Below are positions 1-11,743 of a DNA stretch of 64,000 nucleotides, in pieces. The position numbers were made by a program, and so were the translations under genes. Source of the DNA: Gambelia wislizenii (taxonomy: Eukaryota; Chordata; Lepidosauria; Squamata; Crotaphytidae); assembly GCA_030847615.1 (NCBI GenBank), contig JAUMIR010000005.1, positions 57,501,001 to 57,565,000 on the forward strand. Reading direction: 5' to 3'. The first letter of the stretch is position 1; each line of letters starts with the position of its first letter. The notes under the pieces were generated by a model. That model saw only the letters and a program-made list of their open reading frames with translations. It was not told where the DNA came from and searched no databases.

Positions 1-16
1 CAGTATATCAGCGTAA

Positions 17-642
17 TTAAACTCTCGTGTTGTCTAAATTAACTATCATATTTCCCCGTTTACCCAAATACTCCATTACTAGCTTCCATTCTTTATTCGT
101 CTCCGTTATTTCCCTTCCCTTTATCACTTGAGTCAACTTATCATTTTCTTGCATCTCGTTCAGTTTATCAAGCCATCTTTCAACCTCCGGGGCCTCTTTC
201 CTCTTCCACTGAGCAGCTGTTTTTAGTCTAGCTGCCGTAACTACATATAGCAAACCCCTCCAGAATTCTTTTCAACATGCCTCTCTAATCCCGAGGTTAT
301 ATTTAAAAGATAAAGCTTTGGGTCCATACTAAAATTCACTTTTATCATCTTCTGTATTATCCTGTGTACTTTTTCCCAGAATTTTTTAATAATTGGGCAC
401 CCCCACCACATATGATACAGTGACCCTATTTCCTTTTCACACCTCCAACATTTCTTGTCTCCCAGCTTATGGATCTTACTTAACCTTGCTGGTGTGAGGT
501 ACCACCTATTAGCGATCTTAAAATAGTTTTCTTTCAGATCCTGACTTGCCGTAAATTGATTTGACTTGTTCCAGGCATTTTCCCATTCATCCAGACTGAT
601 TACTTCCCCAATGTCTTTTGCCCATTTTATTATTGAATCCAT
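17..642 (-). mobile_element. LINE-1 ORF2 C-terminal fragment, 5'-truncated
   Basis: Two adjacent minus-strand reading frames (241-642, then 17-253 in another frame) read as the extreme C-terminus of an L1 ORF2 protein. The diagnostic part is a Cys-x2-Cys, Gly, His, Trp-Trp-x-Cys, Phe-Trp pattern (CWRCEKE, HMWWGC, KKFWEKV) between about 400 and 480, the cysteine-rich tail of vertebrate L1. A frameshift near 250 and the missing upstream domains show a dead 5'-truncated copy. It lies antisense in the last intron of NAA15, about 110 bases before the splice acceptor, and may continue past the window start. The assignment to L1 rests on the motif pattern only. Confidence 0.75.
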
Positions 643-758
643 ACAAGTTTATATTTGTATGTTTGTATATTTATATTTGTATATTTATATTTGGCAATAT
701 AAATTTTTGAAACACAGGTTCTCTTCAAAGGAGTAACACTATTTTTTTTCTCCTTTAG

Positions 759-959
<201 letters not shown>

Positions 960-2345
960 ACTTTTTTTAAAGGAGTGGAATGATTTTGGACCGTATCTGG
1001 TGTATAATATTTTTGTCACGCACCTGCTGAATTGTTCTAACTACACAGAGAATGGAAGGAGTAAAAATGGTTGCCTTCAAAGTTTTACTTTTTTTATCCT
1101 GCTGACGAAGTATATAATATAAAGTAACGTATTACTGGATATAGGTGGCTCAGTTAAAGAAAAACTAAGCACTGCTAAAATTGAAAAGTATCCTTATCTA
1201 CGTACCCCATTTTTAAACTAATTTATATGGAATCTGAAGGCTCAACACCCATTGGAGCAGGTGTGTGGCAGAAATATTACTTTAAATTTGTCTTGTTGAG
1301 ATAACTATCTCAGACAGCAAAAATGCTGTTTTAGCACTGGATCTTTTCACTGAGCACAAAGAGTTGTTGGGGCTTTAGCATCTGACTGATTTTGATACAG
1401 AAATGATCTACCCTTTGGAAGTATGCAATGTGAATCAATATTTGCAAACAAACCTGCAACACATATATAATGTTGTTGTAGAGACTGGGACTTAAAATAT
1501 GAAGCAAAATAACAAAACATAAGGTGTTCAATAAGCTTGTTGTGTCTCCGAAATTCACTGCACGTGATCAGTTTGGTGTTCTTGCACCACAGTTTTTAAA
1601 TGAAGGAACAAGTTAGAACATCCTCTCTGTTTTAATTAAAATTCGAAAAGAAATCAACATTGCTGTTTAAGAGTATCATTTGGCTAATTTTTTTTTTAAA
1701 ACTGTAATGCAAGAACTAAATGAAATTATGCACTGTGATGTGGCACCAACTCTTTAGAAAGACAGCATGAATTTTTCACGTACAGTGAAAATATGAATGA
1801 ACATAACTATGGCTTGAAATTTCATAGAGGAACTCCTGGCTACCAATTTGTGACTGATTGAGAGACTTAATTGTTTAAAACCTCAGCAGGCCTTGTTCAC
1901 GTTATGCAGAAAAAAGTGCTGCAGTTTAGATACCTCTGGAACTTTTCCACAGTGTCACAGGTTTGTAATACTTGAAGCCCTACATTTCTAAGAATATATT
2001 TCTTGCTCAGTTGTTTCAGGCAAGCCCATGACTTTGTAACTTTTAACGGGCCCAAGATTTTTTTTCAATAACAGACCAGCTTCTTATTCCTGCAGTTAAA
2101 GATGTAATTTCCTTTGTCAAACATAAGGTACCAAATATAATGCAATAAAATGTTTTGAAAAAGAGTTGTGTGACTGTAGAATTTGAAAACTGTTATCAGG
2201 AGAGAACATATGTAGTGGAAGACCAGTTTAATATAGCAATGAGTACTGTATAATAAAGTTACAGTGTTGGTGAAATCCCACAATGCATAATGCAGCAGTG
2301 CTTGGAGACACTACTTCCCCTTCCTGCCCTCTTTCTCCAATAAAG
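960..2345 (+). other. NAA15: probable NAA15 3' UTR
   Basis: AT-rich sequence without a supported gene follows the NAA15 stop. Several AATAAA hexamers occur (near 2145, 2251 and 2338), any of which could end the message. The distal boundary is a guess; the human gene also has a long 3' UTR. Confidence 0.45.
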
Positions 2346-2349
2346 GTAA

Positions 2350-3650
2350 CGACAACAGCTGCTGTTATTGACAGAAATTTGCAACTAGGCAATAATGACT
2401 CCTAGAGTTAAATAGTAAATAACTGAAAAACAAAATCCCTCTGTGAGGACTACAAATTCCATGGGAACTTACATTGCCTATTGTGTTTCAGTAAGATCCA
2501 AAATATAGTGTAGGAAATGGTTAAAAATGTTGCCAATCTGACAGTTGACACTATGGTTTTCATTGTTGTACATCTCTTTGGAAACACTTGCTCTTTCTAT
2601 GATAAGAATTTAAGGAAAAGTACTGAGTTTTCATTAATCTAGAACCTTGGTTTTGGGTCATATGTACATCTCAGAAAAATATACATTGCTATGATCTTGC
2701 ACTAGCTTACTCTGTAAGTTTAATGAATTTAGTATGTTAGAGAAGTTTTCCTGTTCACAAATAGATACTGTGCCAACTTTATTCTATTCCAACTGAGAGT
2801 TGAAACTTAACCATACTCTGCAAGGATGTGAAGTCATCTGCAAATCTTAATGACAAAACCTTTGTTGGTGTATGTTTTTTCATAACTTGGCCATACAGCT
2901 GTACCAGCAGTCAAACAAAAGCTGTCTGTAGCCATGATGCCCTGTGGAAGTTGCATTTCAGACTGAATCTACACAAGGGCTGTATCCCAGCTTTGCTGCA
3001 TAATATTCTGTCCTGGTTTGACCCCTTTATTGCCACACACATCAGTATTAATTCAAACTGAAATGGAAAGCCACACAGGAGTCACATTGGTAGAAGAGAA
3101 TGTTTCTACTGTGTGCACATGTTCTCCATATTGGTTTATATCTGGTCACATGGCCGCAGTGGCTCTGGGAATTACGTTTAATTCCCAGACAAGTGGGTGT
3201 AGGATTGACAGTTTATGGTGCAGTCTTATACAGGTCTACTCAGACACAAGTCCTACTGAATTCAGTAGTGCTTACTCACGGGAAAGCGTTTTATAGTACT
3301 TGACCCATGAGATCCCCCCTACTCAAAAGGACGTCTAAAGACAAGCAAAGATTCATAGTCTGCAATGCAAATAGAGGGGGAAAGAAAAAAATGGTGCTGA
3401 CACTTCCAAGGTTTCATAACCAGGCCTTTATAGGCAAGTCACACTCTCAGCCTTAGAGGAAAGCAACACACCCTGGAATAAATCATGTCAAGAAAACCCT
3501 GTGATAAGTTGAAAACAACCCAAATGCACACAACAAGAAGTATAATGTAATCTAGGAAAGAAAAAAGGGAAACTCATTACACAGTTTGTGGAATTTCTGG
3601 CATAATGTGAGGCCTCCTAGTTTAGATAGTCTCATCCCTCATGAATAATC
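2350..3650. other. intergenic, with a decayed SINE 3' portion at about 3430-3535
   Basis: No gene is supported here. At 3430-3535 the words CACACTCTCAGCCTTAGAGG, AAGAAAACCC and CACACAACAA match the 3' half of the Sauria/ACA-type SINEs elsewhere in this window. The rest is unassigned AT-rich sequence. Confidence 0.4.
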
Positions 3651-3661
3651 CCATCTTCTTC

Positions 3662-3745
3662 GTGCATAGATACATGTTGGCGGTAACTCCGCCCACATTA
3701 ACGGTCCCTTAAAAGGTGCTCCCACCTAATTCCCCTCAGTTCCTT
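3662..3745 (+). repeat. DIRS left inverted terminal repeat
   Basis: These 84 bases are the reverse complement of 14911-14994 with two mismatches by eye. A further 11 bases (3651-3661) lie outside the ITR and belong to the left end that is represented in the internal complementary region. Confidence 0.9.
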
Positions 3746-3990
3746 TTTTCCCATCGCGTATTGCAGCTCGAAGGAACCTTCTGTCGCTAGCGCTACTAAC
3801 TTTTGTTTTTGACTCGGACTGTTTTTTGGCTTACAATACTTGCTCTCTCCCTTTAACTTGGCTCCATGGTGATTTTTGGCTTGATTCAGACTCCTGACCA
3901 CGATTTCGTGCCCCCTTGGCTTTGTTTTGGCTCTCTGATCTTTGGTGTGAACCGGCCTGTCCTTGAGTTCGTCTACGTCTACTCCCTACT

Positions 3991-6224
3991 ATGGCGACTA
4001 AAACCAGGTTTAAACGGTGCGTGGTTTGCCAAGCGAAACTACCCAGCTCCGATGGCCATTCCCTCTGCCTAATTTGCTTGGGTGAGTCCCATAATGTAGA
4101 TGCCTGCGTTCACTGCCGGCCTTTCACCCCCCCAGGCACGAAAACACCGGTCGTCCTGGCTGAAGTCCTTCCTTTATGAGAAGGCTCTGGTTCCTTCCGC
4201 AGTTTCGACACCTGCTGCTGGATCCCTTCAGAAAAGGGGGAGATCTCTTTCTCCGAAGCCTTCTCATGCCAAACGCCACCGATCCCGGAGCCCATCTCGA
4301 CGCCGGTCAGTTGCTTCTGACCCTGAAGCCATGCTCCACTCCCACAAACATGGCTCGAGGCTGACCCTGGCTGGGGACCGGACCTCCTCGGATTCGTCGG
4401 CGATCGAACCCAAGAGAAAGCATGGGGATCGCTCAGGATCAAGCAAGGACTGGGATTCGGCTTCCTCCTCAAAGGGCAAGGCCCCTAAGAAGAAGAAGGA
4501 GAAACGTCCCCACTCTGATGGCATGCAGAAGGAGGCAGGGACAGATCAAACATCCTTGGCATCGGTTCCGGTGGCAACCGCACCGCCTATGCAACCTGTT
4601 TTGGCGGTCCCAAGTCCCTCAAGACCGAGGCACGGCTGCCGAGCAGTCGCGATTGAGAGCTACCACACCAACTCCCTCCCTCAAAATCGTGGAGGTTGAA
4701 GTGGGTGACCCATCAAGTGTTGAGGCTGCCTCCCCACGGTTGCTGGCGTTGGTGGTCTCCTGCTCGGAACTCCTGTGGGACCCTTCGACAGGACAGGACC
4801 AGGAGACTGAACCTCAGCCATCCACTTCCCGGATCCAGGAAGATGTCCAGGCATATGGGGCCTACGATCTGGCCACAGCTGTCTTCAGTACGCCCCTGCC
4901 CAAGCAACACGCTGTTAAGCTGGATACCGATAATGTGTTTTACATGACCGAGGAAGCTGCCACCCGCCATGTCCTATCGATGCCTCCACCTTGCATCTCC
5001 TTTCATGGGTTGGGCAGGGCCTCTTCTCCACGGCTCCCACCTGCACCACTGTGTAAAGATACTGGCTGCCAGGTTTCTCCTTCACGCCCGCTGCCTCCAT
5101 TGCCTCCCTCTTCGCCGCCTCGCACATCTTCGTTGGCGGGTCGACACCGCAGCCCTTCCCCCTCATCGGACTCGTCATCCTCCTTGGAAGCCTCTGAAGA
5201 ATATCTCCACTATCTGCCATCACCTCAGCCTGAGCTGTTGGATGAGGACTCTTCCTCTCCAACTGATGACGTTCGCTCCTTTTCTGAGCAGGTGGTACGA
5301 ATGTGTCATGTGCTCGAACTCAAGATTGCTGAGAAGGAGTCTGACCTGGTTGACCCGATTTATCACCGGATCAAATCAAAAGCCCCACCTGCGGCCTGCA
5401 TCCCAGTACTCCCATCCCTGCTGAAATTGTCCCAAGGCTTCTGGGAGAATCCATCATTGATTCCATCAACCTCTAAGTGGATTGACCGCCTGTACCGTAT
5501 TGATGGAGATGGCATTGAATGGCTGCAAGAACACCCTAAGCCGAACTCTGTAGTAGTTGAGGCAGCGCAACCCCGAAGACAGCGCCAAACACAGTCCACC
5601 CCTCCGATCCTGAGGGCAGGAAACTTGACATCATCAGAAAAAAGCTTTATTCGGCTGCTGGTTTTAGCTTTCGCATATCCAATTTTTTGGCATGTATGGG
5701 GGCTTACCAACAGGTCCTGTGGGAGAGAATGGCCCCCCTCATACAGGACCTCCCAGAGGAAAGAAGGAGGATGGCAAAGGCGATCTCGACGGAGGCTCAG
5801 CTCCTTGCGGGCCAACAAATGAACTCCGCACGACACGTCGCTGATTGTGCCGCCAAGACTGTGGCTGTGTCTATTGCTCTGCGCCGCCACGCTTGGCTTC
5901 GATCGTCGGGCCTGTCCACTCAAGCGGCCGCAACCACTGAAGACATGCCGTTTTACAGCTCGGGCCTCTTCAATGGTTCAACTGACAACAAGCTGGAGTT
6001 CACGCAGAAGATGAGGACCACCGCCAGAAAATACGGTATGCCATTGTCCTCATCTTCTGCATACCGCCCTAGGCACTGGTCGGGCTGGCATACGTCCTCC
6101 TATGGCCAGGCCCTTAGACGGGGAAACCTTCCCAAGCCCTCCAGGTTCCAACAACTGATATCATCATCATCGGTGAGGAGCCAGGGATCCACCTCCAGAT
6201 ACCGCCTTTCTTCCAAGCAGAGGC
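3991..6224 (+). pseudogene. DIRS gag-like ORF, frameshifted and interrupted
   Basis: The region starts with a Cys-rich motif typical of DIRS gag-like proteins (CVVCQAKLPSSDGHSLCLIC, then a second CxxC) at 4018-4120. A serine- and basic-rich stretch follows at 4180-4690, an acidic and proline-rich middle at 4690-5680, and a C-terminal part with ALRRHAWLRSSGL near 5880. These pieces lie in different frames: 3991-4179, 4100-4699, 4422-5822 (real part from about 4690) and 5687-6224. At least three frameshifts are therefore present. The Gypsy element interrupts the end of this region at 6229. The protein is presumed to coat or package the DIRS RNA; this is known for the family, not shown here. Confidence 0.75.
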
Positions 6225-6229
6225 CAAGG

Positions 6230-6823
6230 TGTCATGGTCAGTCAGGACTCTGAGGACTCAGAAGGCAAGGAGGCTGAGCCAGTAGCAGAAGAGCTGGCTG
6301 AGTCTAGCCCTGAAGAACCCAGGGCTCAGCAGCCTAGCCCTCCCCCAGCTCAGGGTCCAAGCCTGGGAGACATAGTAGAGCAAGAGCAAGAGGTAGAAGA
6401 GCAGGTACCTACCTTTAGCCAAAGGAGAGCAGAGAAGGCGTGGCTTCATCGTTCCCAGAGGTTAAGAGACAGAAGCTCATCAATCACCCCGCAGCTGGGA
6501 GTGGGAGCTGGGCCAACATAAGCAGCTGGGGGAGGCTGAGTTCCTTGTTTCAAGCTGTCTGTGTTACCTGGAGGAAGCCTCTGCCTGTGACTCTTCTGGA
6601 ACCTTGCTATTTTGAGACTTTGGATATCTTGACCTTGGACTGCCTTCATTGACCCACCTGCCAGAACCCTTTTGACCTTGGACTGCGTCTTCGTTCTGCA
6701 CTCTCTCTGTGTGTGTACTTCTGACCCTGTAGGACTGCTGCTGACAACACCAGGTACTGTGCTTTTCAACTGGGTTGTTGCCGAGCCAGGCTCCTTATCA
6801 GCTATTGAGTTGGCTTCCCGACA
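6230..6823 (+). repeat. Gypsy 5' LTR
   Basis: 594 bases, TG...CA, preceded by the target duplication CAAGG. The gag ATG lies 34 bases after the LTR end. I could not recognise the tRNA primer-binding site in that short leader. Confidence 0.92.
6234..6521 (+). CDS. short acidic ORF inside the 5' LTR
   Basis: A 95-codon ORF lies entirely in the LTR. It is rich in Glu, Ser, Pro and Gln, then has a more basic C-terminal part. The 3' LTR copy (11151-11437) stays open too, and the two length differences within the frame are both 6 bases, so the frame is kept. No known domain is recognised. It may simply be a chance open frame in the LTR. Confidence 0.3.
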   Translation: MVSQDSEDSEGKEAEPVAEELAESSPEEPRAQQPSPPPAQGPSLGDIVEQEQEVEEQVPTFSQRRAEKAWLHRSQRLRDRSSSITPQLGVGAGPT

Positions 6824-6857
6824 GAACTGCTTGAAACCCCTTAATTAAGCTGATAAG

Positions 6858-7745
6858 ATGGCCGAGTCTGCTGTGATTCAGGAACTGTTATCCCCAAACC
6901 AGCAATTAGCAGCCCAGCTGGCACAATTAACTCAAGGCTTGGCTGCACTACAGAACCAACCCCCACCCCAGCCATGGGGGAAATCTATCATTGCTTTATC
7001 TGAAAAGTTTTCTGGTGAGAGAGCATTATTGGACAGTTTTATAGCAAACTGCATGCTGCACTTCAAAATCAGAGGGGCTGATTTCCCCACGGACACTCAC
7101 AAAGTGGCCTTCATTATCAGTCTGTTATCTGGTCCTGCAAGTAAATGGGCTACTCCCTATCTGAACGAGGATAGTCCAGTCCTCAACAGCTTGCAGGATT
7201 TCCTGCAAGAAATGAGAGCTACCTGGGGTGATCCTGTAAAAACTGAAATTGCTGAGCACCGGATTAAGACCCTCCAGCAAGGCAAAGGCTCTGTGGTTGA
7301 ATATGCCACTGCCTTCCGTCTCATAGCCAAGGACCTGACCTGGAACCAGAGTGCCTTGCAGGCTCAGTTTTGCTGGGGATTGGCAGACCCCATTTTGGAT
7401 GAGCTGGCCCACTCAGAGCCTCCAGACACTTTAACTGCCTTGATAACCCAAGCAACACGCATAGACTGCCGCCTCTCAGCTCGCAGGCAGGCCAGGCGTT
7501 CCAACCCGCCCTCTTCCCCAGTGATTGCACCCCAGACACTGGCAACTCCCCCTATGGCCACCCCACCTGCAGAAGAACCAATGCAGCTGGGAGGGGCACG
7601 GCCGCGGCTCTCTGTGGCTGAGAAGGAACGAAGGAGGAGAGAGGGGCTCTGCCTGTACTGTGGTCTCTCAGGGCATTTTGCCAGAAAGTGCCCAGCCAAG
7701 GGACACCGAGCACCGCTGCCGGGAAACGGGCAGTCCCAGGTGTAG
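6858..7745 (+). CDS. Gypsy gag polyprotein
   Basis: A 295-codon intact ORF, the only undamaged long protein of the element. It has an N-terminal coiled-coil-like Gln/Leu-rich start, a capsid region (FSGERALLDSF near codon 50, GPASKWATPYL near codon 92), and one CCHC zinc knuckle (CLYCGLSGHFARKC) near the C-terminus at about 7651-7692. This matches the gag of sushi-ichi-like elements, from which the domesticated RTL/PEG10 genes derive. The start at 6858 is the first ATG after the LTR. The stop TAG at 7743-7745 lies inside the pol overlap; pol is reached by -1 frameshifting at 7721-7727. Confidence 0.9.
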   Translation: MAESAVIQELLSPNQQLAAQLAQLTQGLAALQNQPPPQPWGKSIIALSEKFSGERALLDSFIANCMLHFKIRGADFPTDTHKVAFIISLLSGPASKWATPYLNEDSPVLNSLQDFLQEMRATWGDPVKTEIAEHRIKTLQQGKGSVVEYATAFRLIAKDLTWNQSALQAQFCWGLADPILDELAHSEPPDTLTALITQATRIDCRLSARRQARRSNPPSSPVIAPQTLATPPMATPPAEEPMQLGGARPRLSVAEKERRRREGLCLYCGLSGHFARKCPAKGHRAPLPGNGQSQV

Positions 7746-7781
7746 AGCAGGTTCACCACCTGGGAACGTCCTCAGAACCTG
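7721..7781 (+). promoter_or_regulatory. -1 ribosomal frameshift signal (slippery site plus H-type pseudoknot)
   Basis: The heptamer GGGAAAC at 7721-7727 sits as G GGA AAC relative to gag codons, the exact phase for a -1 slip into pol. A 7-base spacer follows. Stem 1 pairs 7735-7742 (CCCAGGTG) with 7757-7764 (CACCTGGG), 8 perfect pairs. Stem 2 pairs 7748-7754 (CAGGTTC) in the loop with 7775-7781 (GAACCTG), 7 perfect pairs, which makes an H-type pseudoknot. The same heptamer is the known site in PEG10. The structure was found by eye, not by folding software. Confidence 0.88.
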
Positions 7782-10700
7782 TTAACCCCAGCATGACCTG
7801 CAGCAAAGACCCGTTGTTGGTGGCGGCTAACCTTAGACTGCCTTCCATGGAGCTTGTCCCCCTGGGAGCCATGATAGACTCGGGAGCCTCCAACAATTTC
7901 ATGGACTTAGGATTTGCCACCAGTCATCAGATACCACTGGAGGCCCTAGCTGAGCCTAGACCCGTAGAGACTATCGATGGGCGGCTCCTGTGGTCCAGTC
8001 CTGTAACTCACCAGACACCGTTGCTTCACTTGGAGATCCAGGGCCACGTCGAGGAGATCCAGTTCCTGTTGGCCGAGGTGCCTCACTTCCCTTTGGTCCT
8101 AGGGATGCCCTGGCTCTCCAAGCATGATCCACACATCTCGTGGGCCCGGCGGGAGGTTTTGTTCGCCTCTGAGTTTTGCCAGGAGCACTGTTGGCCGGAG
8201 CTGATCCCGGCGGCCATGGCAACAGACGCCAAGGAGTGCTCAGTGAACCTGCCCGAGAAATACCGGGATTTTGCCGATGTCTTTGATAAGAAGGAGGCGG
8301 ATCGGCTCCCGCCACACAGACCATATGACTGTGCCATTGACTTAATACCTGGGGCCCCAATCCCAGCGGGACGCCTCTACTCCCTCTCAGAGCCTGAACT
8401 GGTGGCTCTGAGGGATTTCTTGGAAAAGAACCTCAAGAGGGGGTTTATCCACCCTTCAAAGTCTCCTGCAGGCGCCCCTGTGTTGTTTGTGCGGGAAAAG
8501 TGTGGGGAGTTACGTCTCTGCAATGACTACCGCGCCCTCAACCGGATCACCATCAGGAACCGGTACCCCTTGCCGCTGATCCCAGAACTGCTAGAGCGGC
8601 TCCGCCATGCCAAGGTCTTCACTAAGTTGGACCTCAGAGGGGCCTACAACTTGGTGAGGGTCAGGGCCGGGGACGAGTGGAAGGCGGCCTTCCAGACAAG
8701 GTATGGACATTATGAGTACACCGTCATGCCATTTGGCCTCTGTAATGTCCCAGCCGTCTTCCAGCACTTCGTCAACGATGTCTTCCGGGATTATCTAGAT
8801 CGCTTTGTGATCATCTACCTGGATGATTTTTTGATTTATTCTCCCAGCCAGACTGCCCATGACGCCCATGTTCGGGCCGTCCTTCAGCGTCTTCGGGAAC
8901 ACCGCCTCTATGCCAAGTTGGAAAAGTGTGCCTTTGACCTCCGGGAGGTGGACTTCCTGGGCTACCGAGTCTCCGCTCAGGAGGTGGCCATGGACAACTC
9001 CAAGGTGGAGGCGGTGTTATCATGGCAAACTCCTCGCTGCCGGAAGGATGTCCAGCGGTTCCTGGGGTTCGCCAACTTCTACAGAAAATTCATCGCAGAT
9101 TATGCAGCCCTGGCGAGCCCTCTTTCCCAACTGCTGCGGGGGAAGACCCGCTTTCAGTGGACACCTGCGGCCCAGAAGTTTGAGGTCCTAAAGGAGAAGT
9201 TCACGTCGGCCCCAATCTTGCAGTACCCTGATCCACGGACACAGTTTGTGGTGGAGGCAGACGCCTCGGATGTGGCGATTGGGGCTGTGCTGCTTCAGCC
9301 CGCGTGGCCCGAGGGTCAGATGTTGCCTTGCGCATTTTATTCCCATCAGCTATCTTCTCCTGAACGCAACTACACCATTTGGGAGAAAGAGCTGTTGGCA
9401 ATTAAGGCTGCCTTTGACACGTGGCGGCATCTGTTGGAGGGGGCAGCTCATCCCATCCGGGTCCACACCGACCACAGGAACTTGGAGCATCTCCAGACGG
9501 CCCGGAAGTTGTCCCAGAGGCAGAAGCGGTGGTCCCTGTTTTTTGGGCGCTTCAATTTCCAGCTCCAGTATGTTCCTCGGGCCCAGAATCGGCAGGCCGA
9601 TGCTCTCTCCCGGAAGCCAGAGTACGCCACGGAACCAGAGGGGGAGCTTCAGTCCACCATTCTGCGCCCAGAAAATTTTGCTGCTGCTCCGAGGGAGGCT
9701 ACACTGCTGGACCAGATTCATGACCTCCAGAGCCAGGACCCATTTGTGGGCCAGAATTCGGCGGAGGGGGATGCCTCTCCTTTTGAGTTCCGAGGCGGCT
9801 TGCTCTACCACCGGGGCCGTCTTTATGTACCATGTCGGGAGGCGGCCCTACGGTTGTGCCATGATGCCAAAACAGCGGGGCACTTTGGATTTTGCAAGAC
9901 CCTGCACCTCCTCACCCGGGAGTTTTCGTGGCCTCGGGTCCATGCGGAGGTGGCCCAGTATGTGGACACTTGCCCTGTGTGTCGCCGTGCTAAGGATCAT
10001 CCGGGGTGACCTGTGGGCTTACTGCTGCCTCTGCCAACACCTTCGGGGCCCTGGAAACTCATCTCGATGGACTTTATCATGGACCTTCCCCCTTCTGCAG
10101 GCTGTACTACCATTTGGGTGGTGGTGGACCTGTTCTCCAAGATGGCTCACTTTGTACCTTGCACTGGCCTCCCCACGGCGAAGGAGACGGCCCAGATGTT
10201 TGTACAGCACATATTCCGGCTCCATGGCCTTCCTGAGGGAGTAGTCTCTGATCGAGGAGCCCAGTTTACGGCCCGGTTCTGGACTAGTCTGCTGCGGCTC
10301 CTGGACATCGCGCCTCACCTGTCCTCAGCGCACCATCCTGAGTCCGATGGCCAGTCAGAACGCACGAATGGGACGCTGGAGCAGTACCTCCACTTTTACT
10401 CCAGTTACCGCCGGGAGAACTGGGTCGACCTGCTGCCGTTGGCCGAGTTCGCCTACAACAACTCTGTGCATGCCTCAACCCAGCAGACGCCCTTCTTTGC
10501 CACCTGCGGCTACCATCCACGGGGATTTCCGGCTGTGGCCCCTGGCTCGGCAGTCCCTGCAGCAGACCAGTGGCTCCAGGAACTCAAGGCCACTCAGTCC
10601 TTGCTACAAGAACAGCTTGAGGTGGCCAAGGAGGCATATAAGCGGGGCGCGGATCATCGTCGTCAGGAAGGTCCTCCTTTGCAGGTGGGGGATTCAGTCT

Positions 10701-11111
10701 GGCTGTCCACGCGCCATCTCCCGCTCCAGCGGCCATGACGGAAGTTGGATGCTCGATTTGCAGGGCCCTACAGATCGTGGCCCAGGTGAATCCCGTGGCT
10801 TTTCGGCTCCAGCTTCCACGGACATGGCGGATCCACCCAGTCTTCCATTGTTCCCTACTGCTTCCAGCTTCGGGGGTTCGTCCCGACGCTGGTCCTGCAC
10901 CCCCTCCCGATCCGGTTTTGGTGGATGGTGAACAGGAATTTGAGGTGGCCCAGACCTTGGACTCTCGTCGCCGTCGGGGCCGCCTTCAGTATCTGGTCGA
11001 CTGGGTAGGCTATGGGCCAGAGGACCGCTCCTGGGAAGATGCCTCCGATGTATATGCTCCCCGCCTGGTTCGGGCGTTTCACCGCCGCTTCCCGTACCAG
11101 CCTCGTCCTCC

Positions 11112-11142
11112 TCCGGGTGCGGGGGAGGATAATGGGGGGGAA
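11112..11142 (+). other. polypurine-rich tract before the Gypsy 3' LTR
   Basis: A G-rich run (GGGGGAGGATAATGGGGGGG within 11120-11140) ends just before the LTR at 11143. Its position fits the plus-strand primer of LTR elements. It overlaps the end of the chromodomain frame. Confidence 0.6.
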
Positions 11143-11743
11143 TGATTTCATGGTCAGTCAGGACTCTGAGGACTCAGAAGGCAAGGAGGCTGAGCCAGTA
11201 GCAGAAGAGCTGGCTGAGTCTGAGTCTAGCCCTGAAGAACCCAGGGCTCAGCAGCCTAGCCCTCCCCCAGCTCAGGGTCCAAGCCTGGGAGACATAGTAG
11301 AGCAAGAGGTAGAAGAGCAGGTATCTACCTTTAGCCAAAGGAGAGCAGAGAAGGCGTGGCTTCGTCGTTCCCAGAGATTAAGAGATAGAAGCTCATCAAT
11401 CACCCCGCAGCTGGGAGTGGGAGCTGGACCAACATAAGCAGCTGGGGGAGGCTGAGTTCCTTGTTTCAAGCCATCTGTGTTACCTGGAGGAAGCCTCTGC
11501 CTGTGACTCTTCTGGAACCTTGCTATTTTGAGACTGGATATCTTGACCTTGGACTGCTTCGTTGACCCACCTGCCGTGGGTCACCTGCCTTTTGACCTTG
11601 GACTGCGTCTTCGTTCTGCACTCTCTCTCTCTGTGTACTTCTGACCCTGTAGGACTGCTACTGACAACACCAGGTACCATGCTTTTCAACTGGGTTGTTG
11701 CCGAGCCAGGCTCCTTATCAGCTATTGAGTTGGCTTCCCGACA
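11143..11743 (+). repeat. Gypsy 3' LTR
   Basis: 601 bases, near-identical to 6230-6823 and followed by the target duplication CAAGG at 11744-11748. Compared with the 5' LTR it has about a dozen substitutions, two 6-base differences in the LTR ORF and several small indels around 11530-11630. Confidence 0.92.

Larger units (their letters stand above)
7721..11145 (+). pseudogene. Gypsy pol (protease-RT-RNase H-integrase-chromodomain), broken
   Basis: The pol frame is entered by the -1 slip at 7721-7727. Aspartic protease: MIDSGAS at about 7871. Reverse transcriptase: RT core at 8500-8830 with YLDD at 8816-8827. RNase H: VVEADASD near 9250 and HTDHRN near 9465. Integrase: His-His-Cys-Cys zinc domain at about 9860-9990, catalytic Asp in SMDF near 10060, Asp in VSDRG near 10245, Glu in QSERT near 10355. 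A chromodomain (YLVDWVGYGPEDRSWED) spans about 10945-11075. Lesions: TGA at 10007-10009, where a CGA Arg codon would fit; TGA at 10736-10738; and a 1-base loss near 10776 that moves the chromodomain into another frame, open to the stop at 11145. This copy cannot make a complete pol. Confidence 0.92.
6230..11743 (+). mobile_element. complete Ty3/Gypsy chromovirus inserted in the DIRS element
   Basis: A full LTR retrotransposon of 5,514 bases: two LTRs beginning TG and ending CA, gag, pol (protease, RT, RNase H, integrase) and a C-terminal chromodomain, with a purine-rich tract just before the 3' LTR. The 5-bp duplication CAAGG flanks it at 6225-6229 and 11744-11748. No env-like ORF is present between pol and the 3' LTR. 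Gag style, CCHC knuckle, chromodomain and the frameshift signal place it with vertebrate sushi-ichi-like chromoviruses. The LTRs differ by roughly a dozen substitutions plus several small indels, so the insertion is neither brand new nor ancient. Confidence 0.93.

Noticed and set aside
7971..8360. antisense ORFs across the Gypsy pol
   Set aside because: Shadows of a GC-rich coding region; the plus-strand frame carries all the domain motifs.
11100..11145. possible envelope gene after pol
   Set aside because: Only the chromodomain end and a purine tract lie between integrase and the 3' LTR; there is no room for env.
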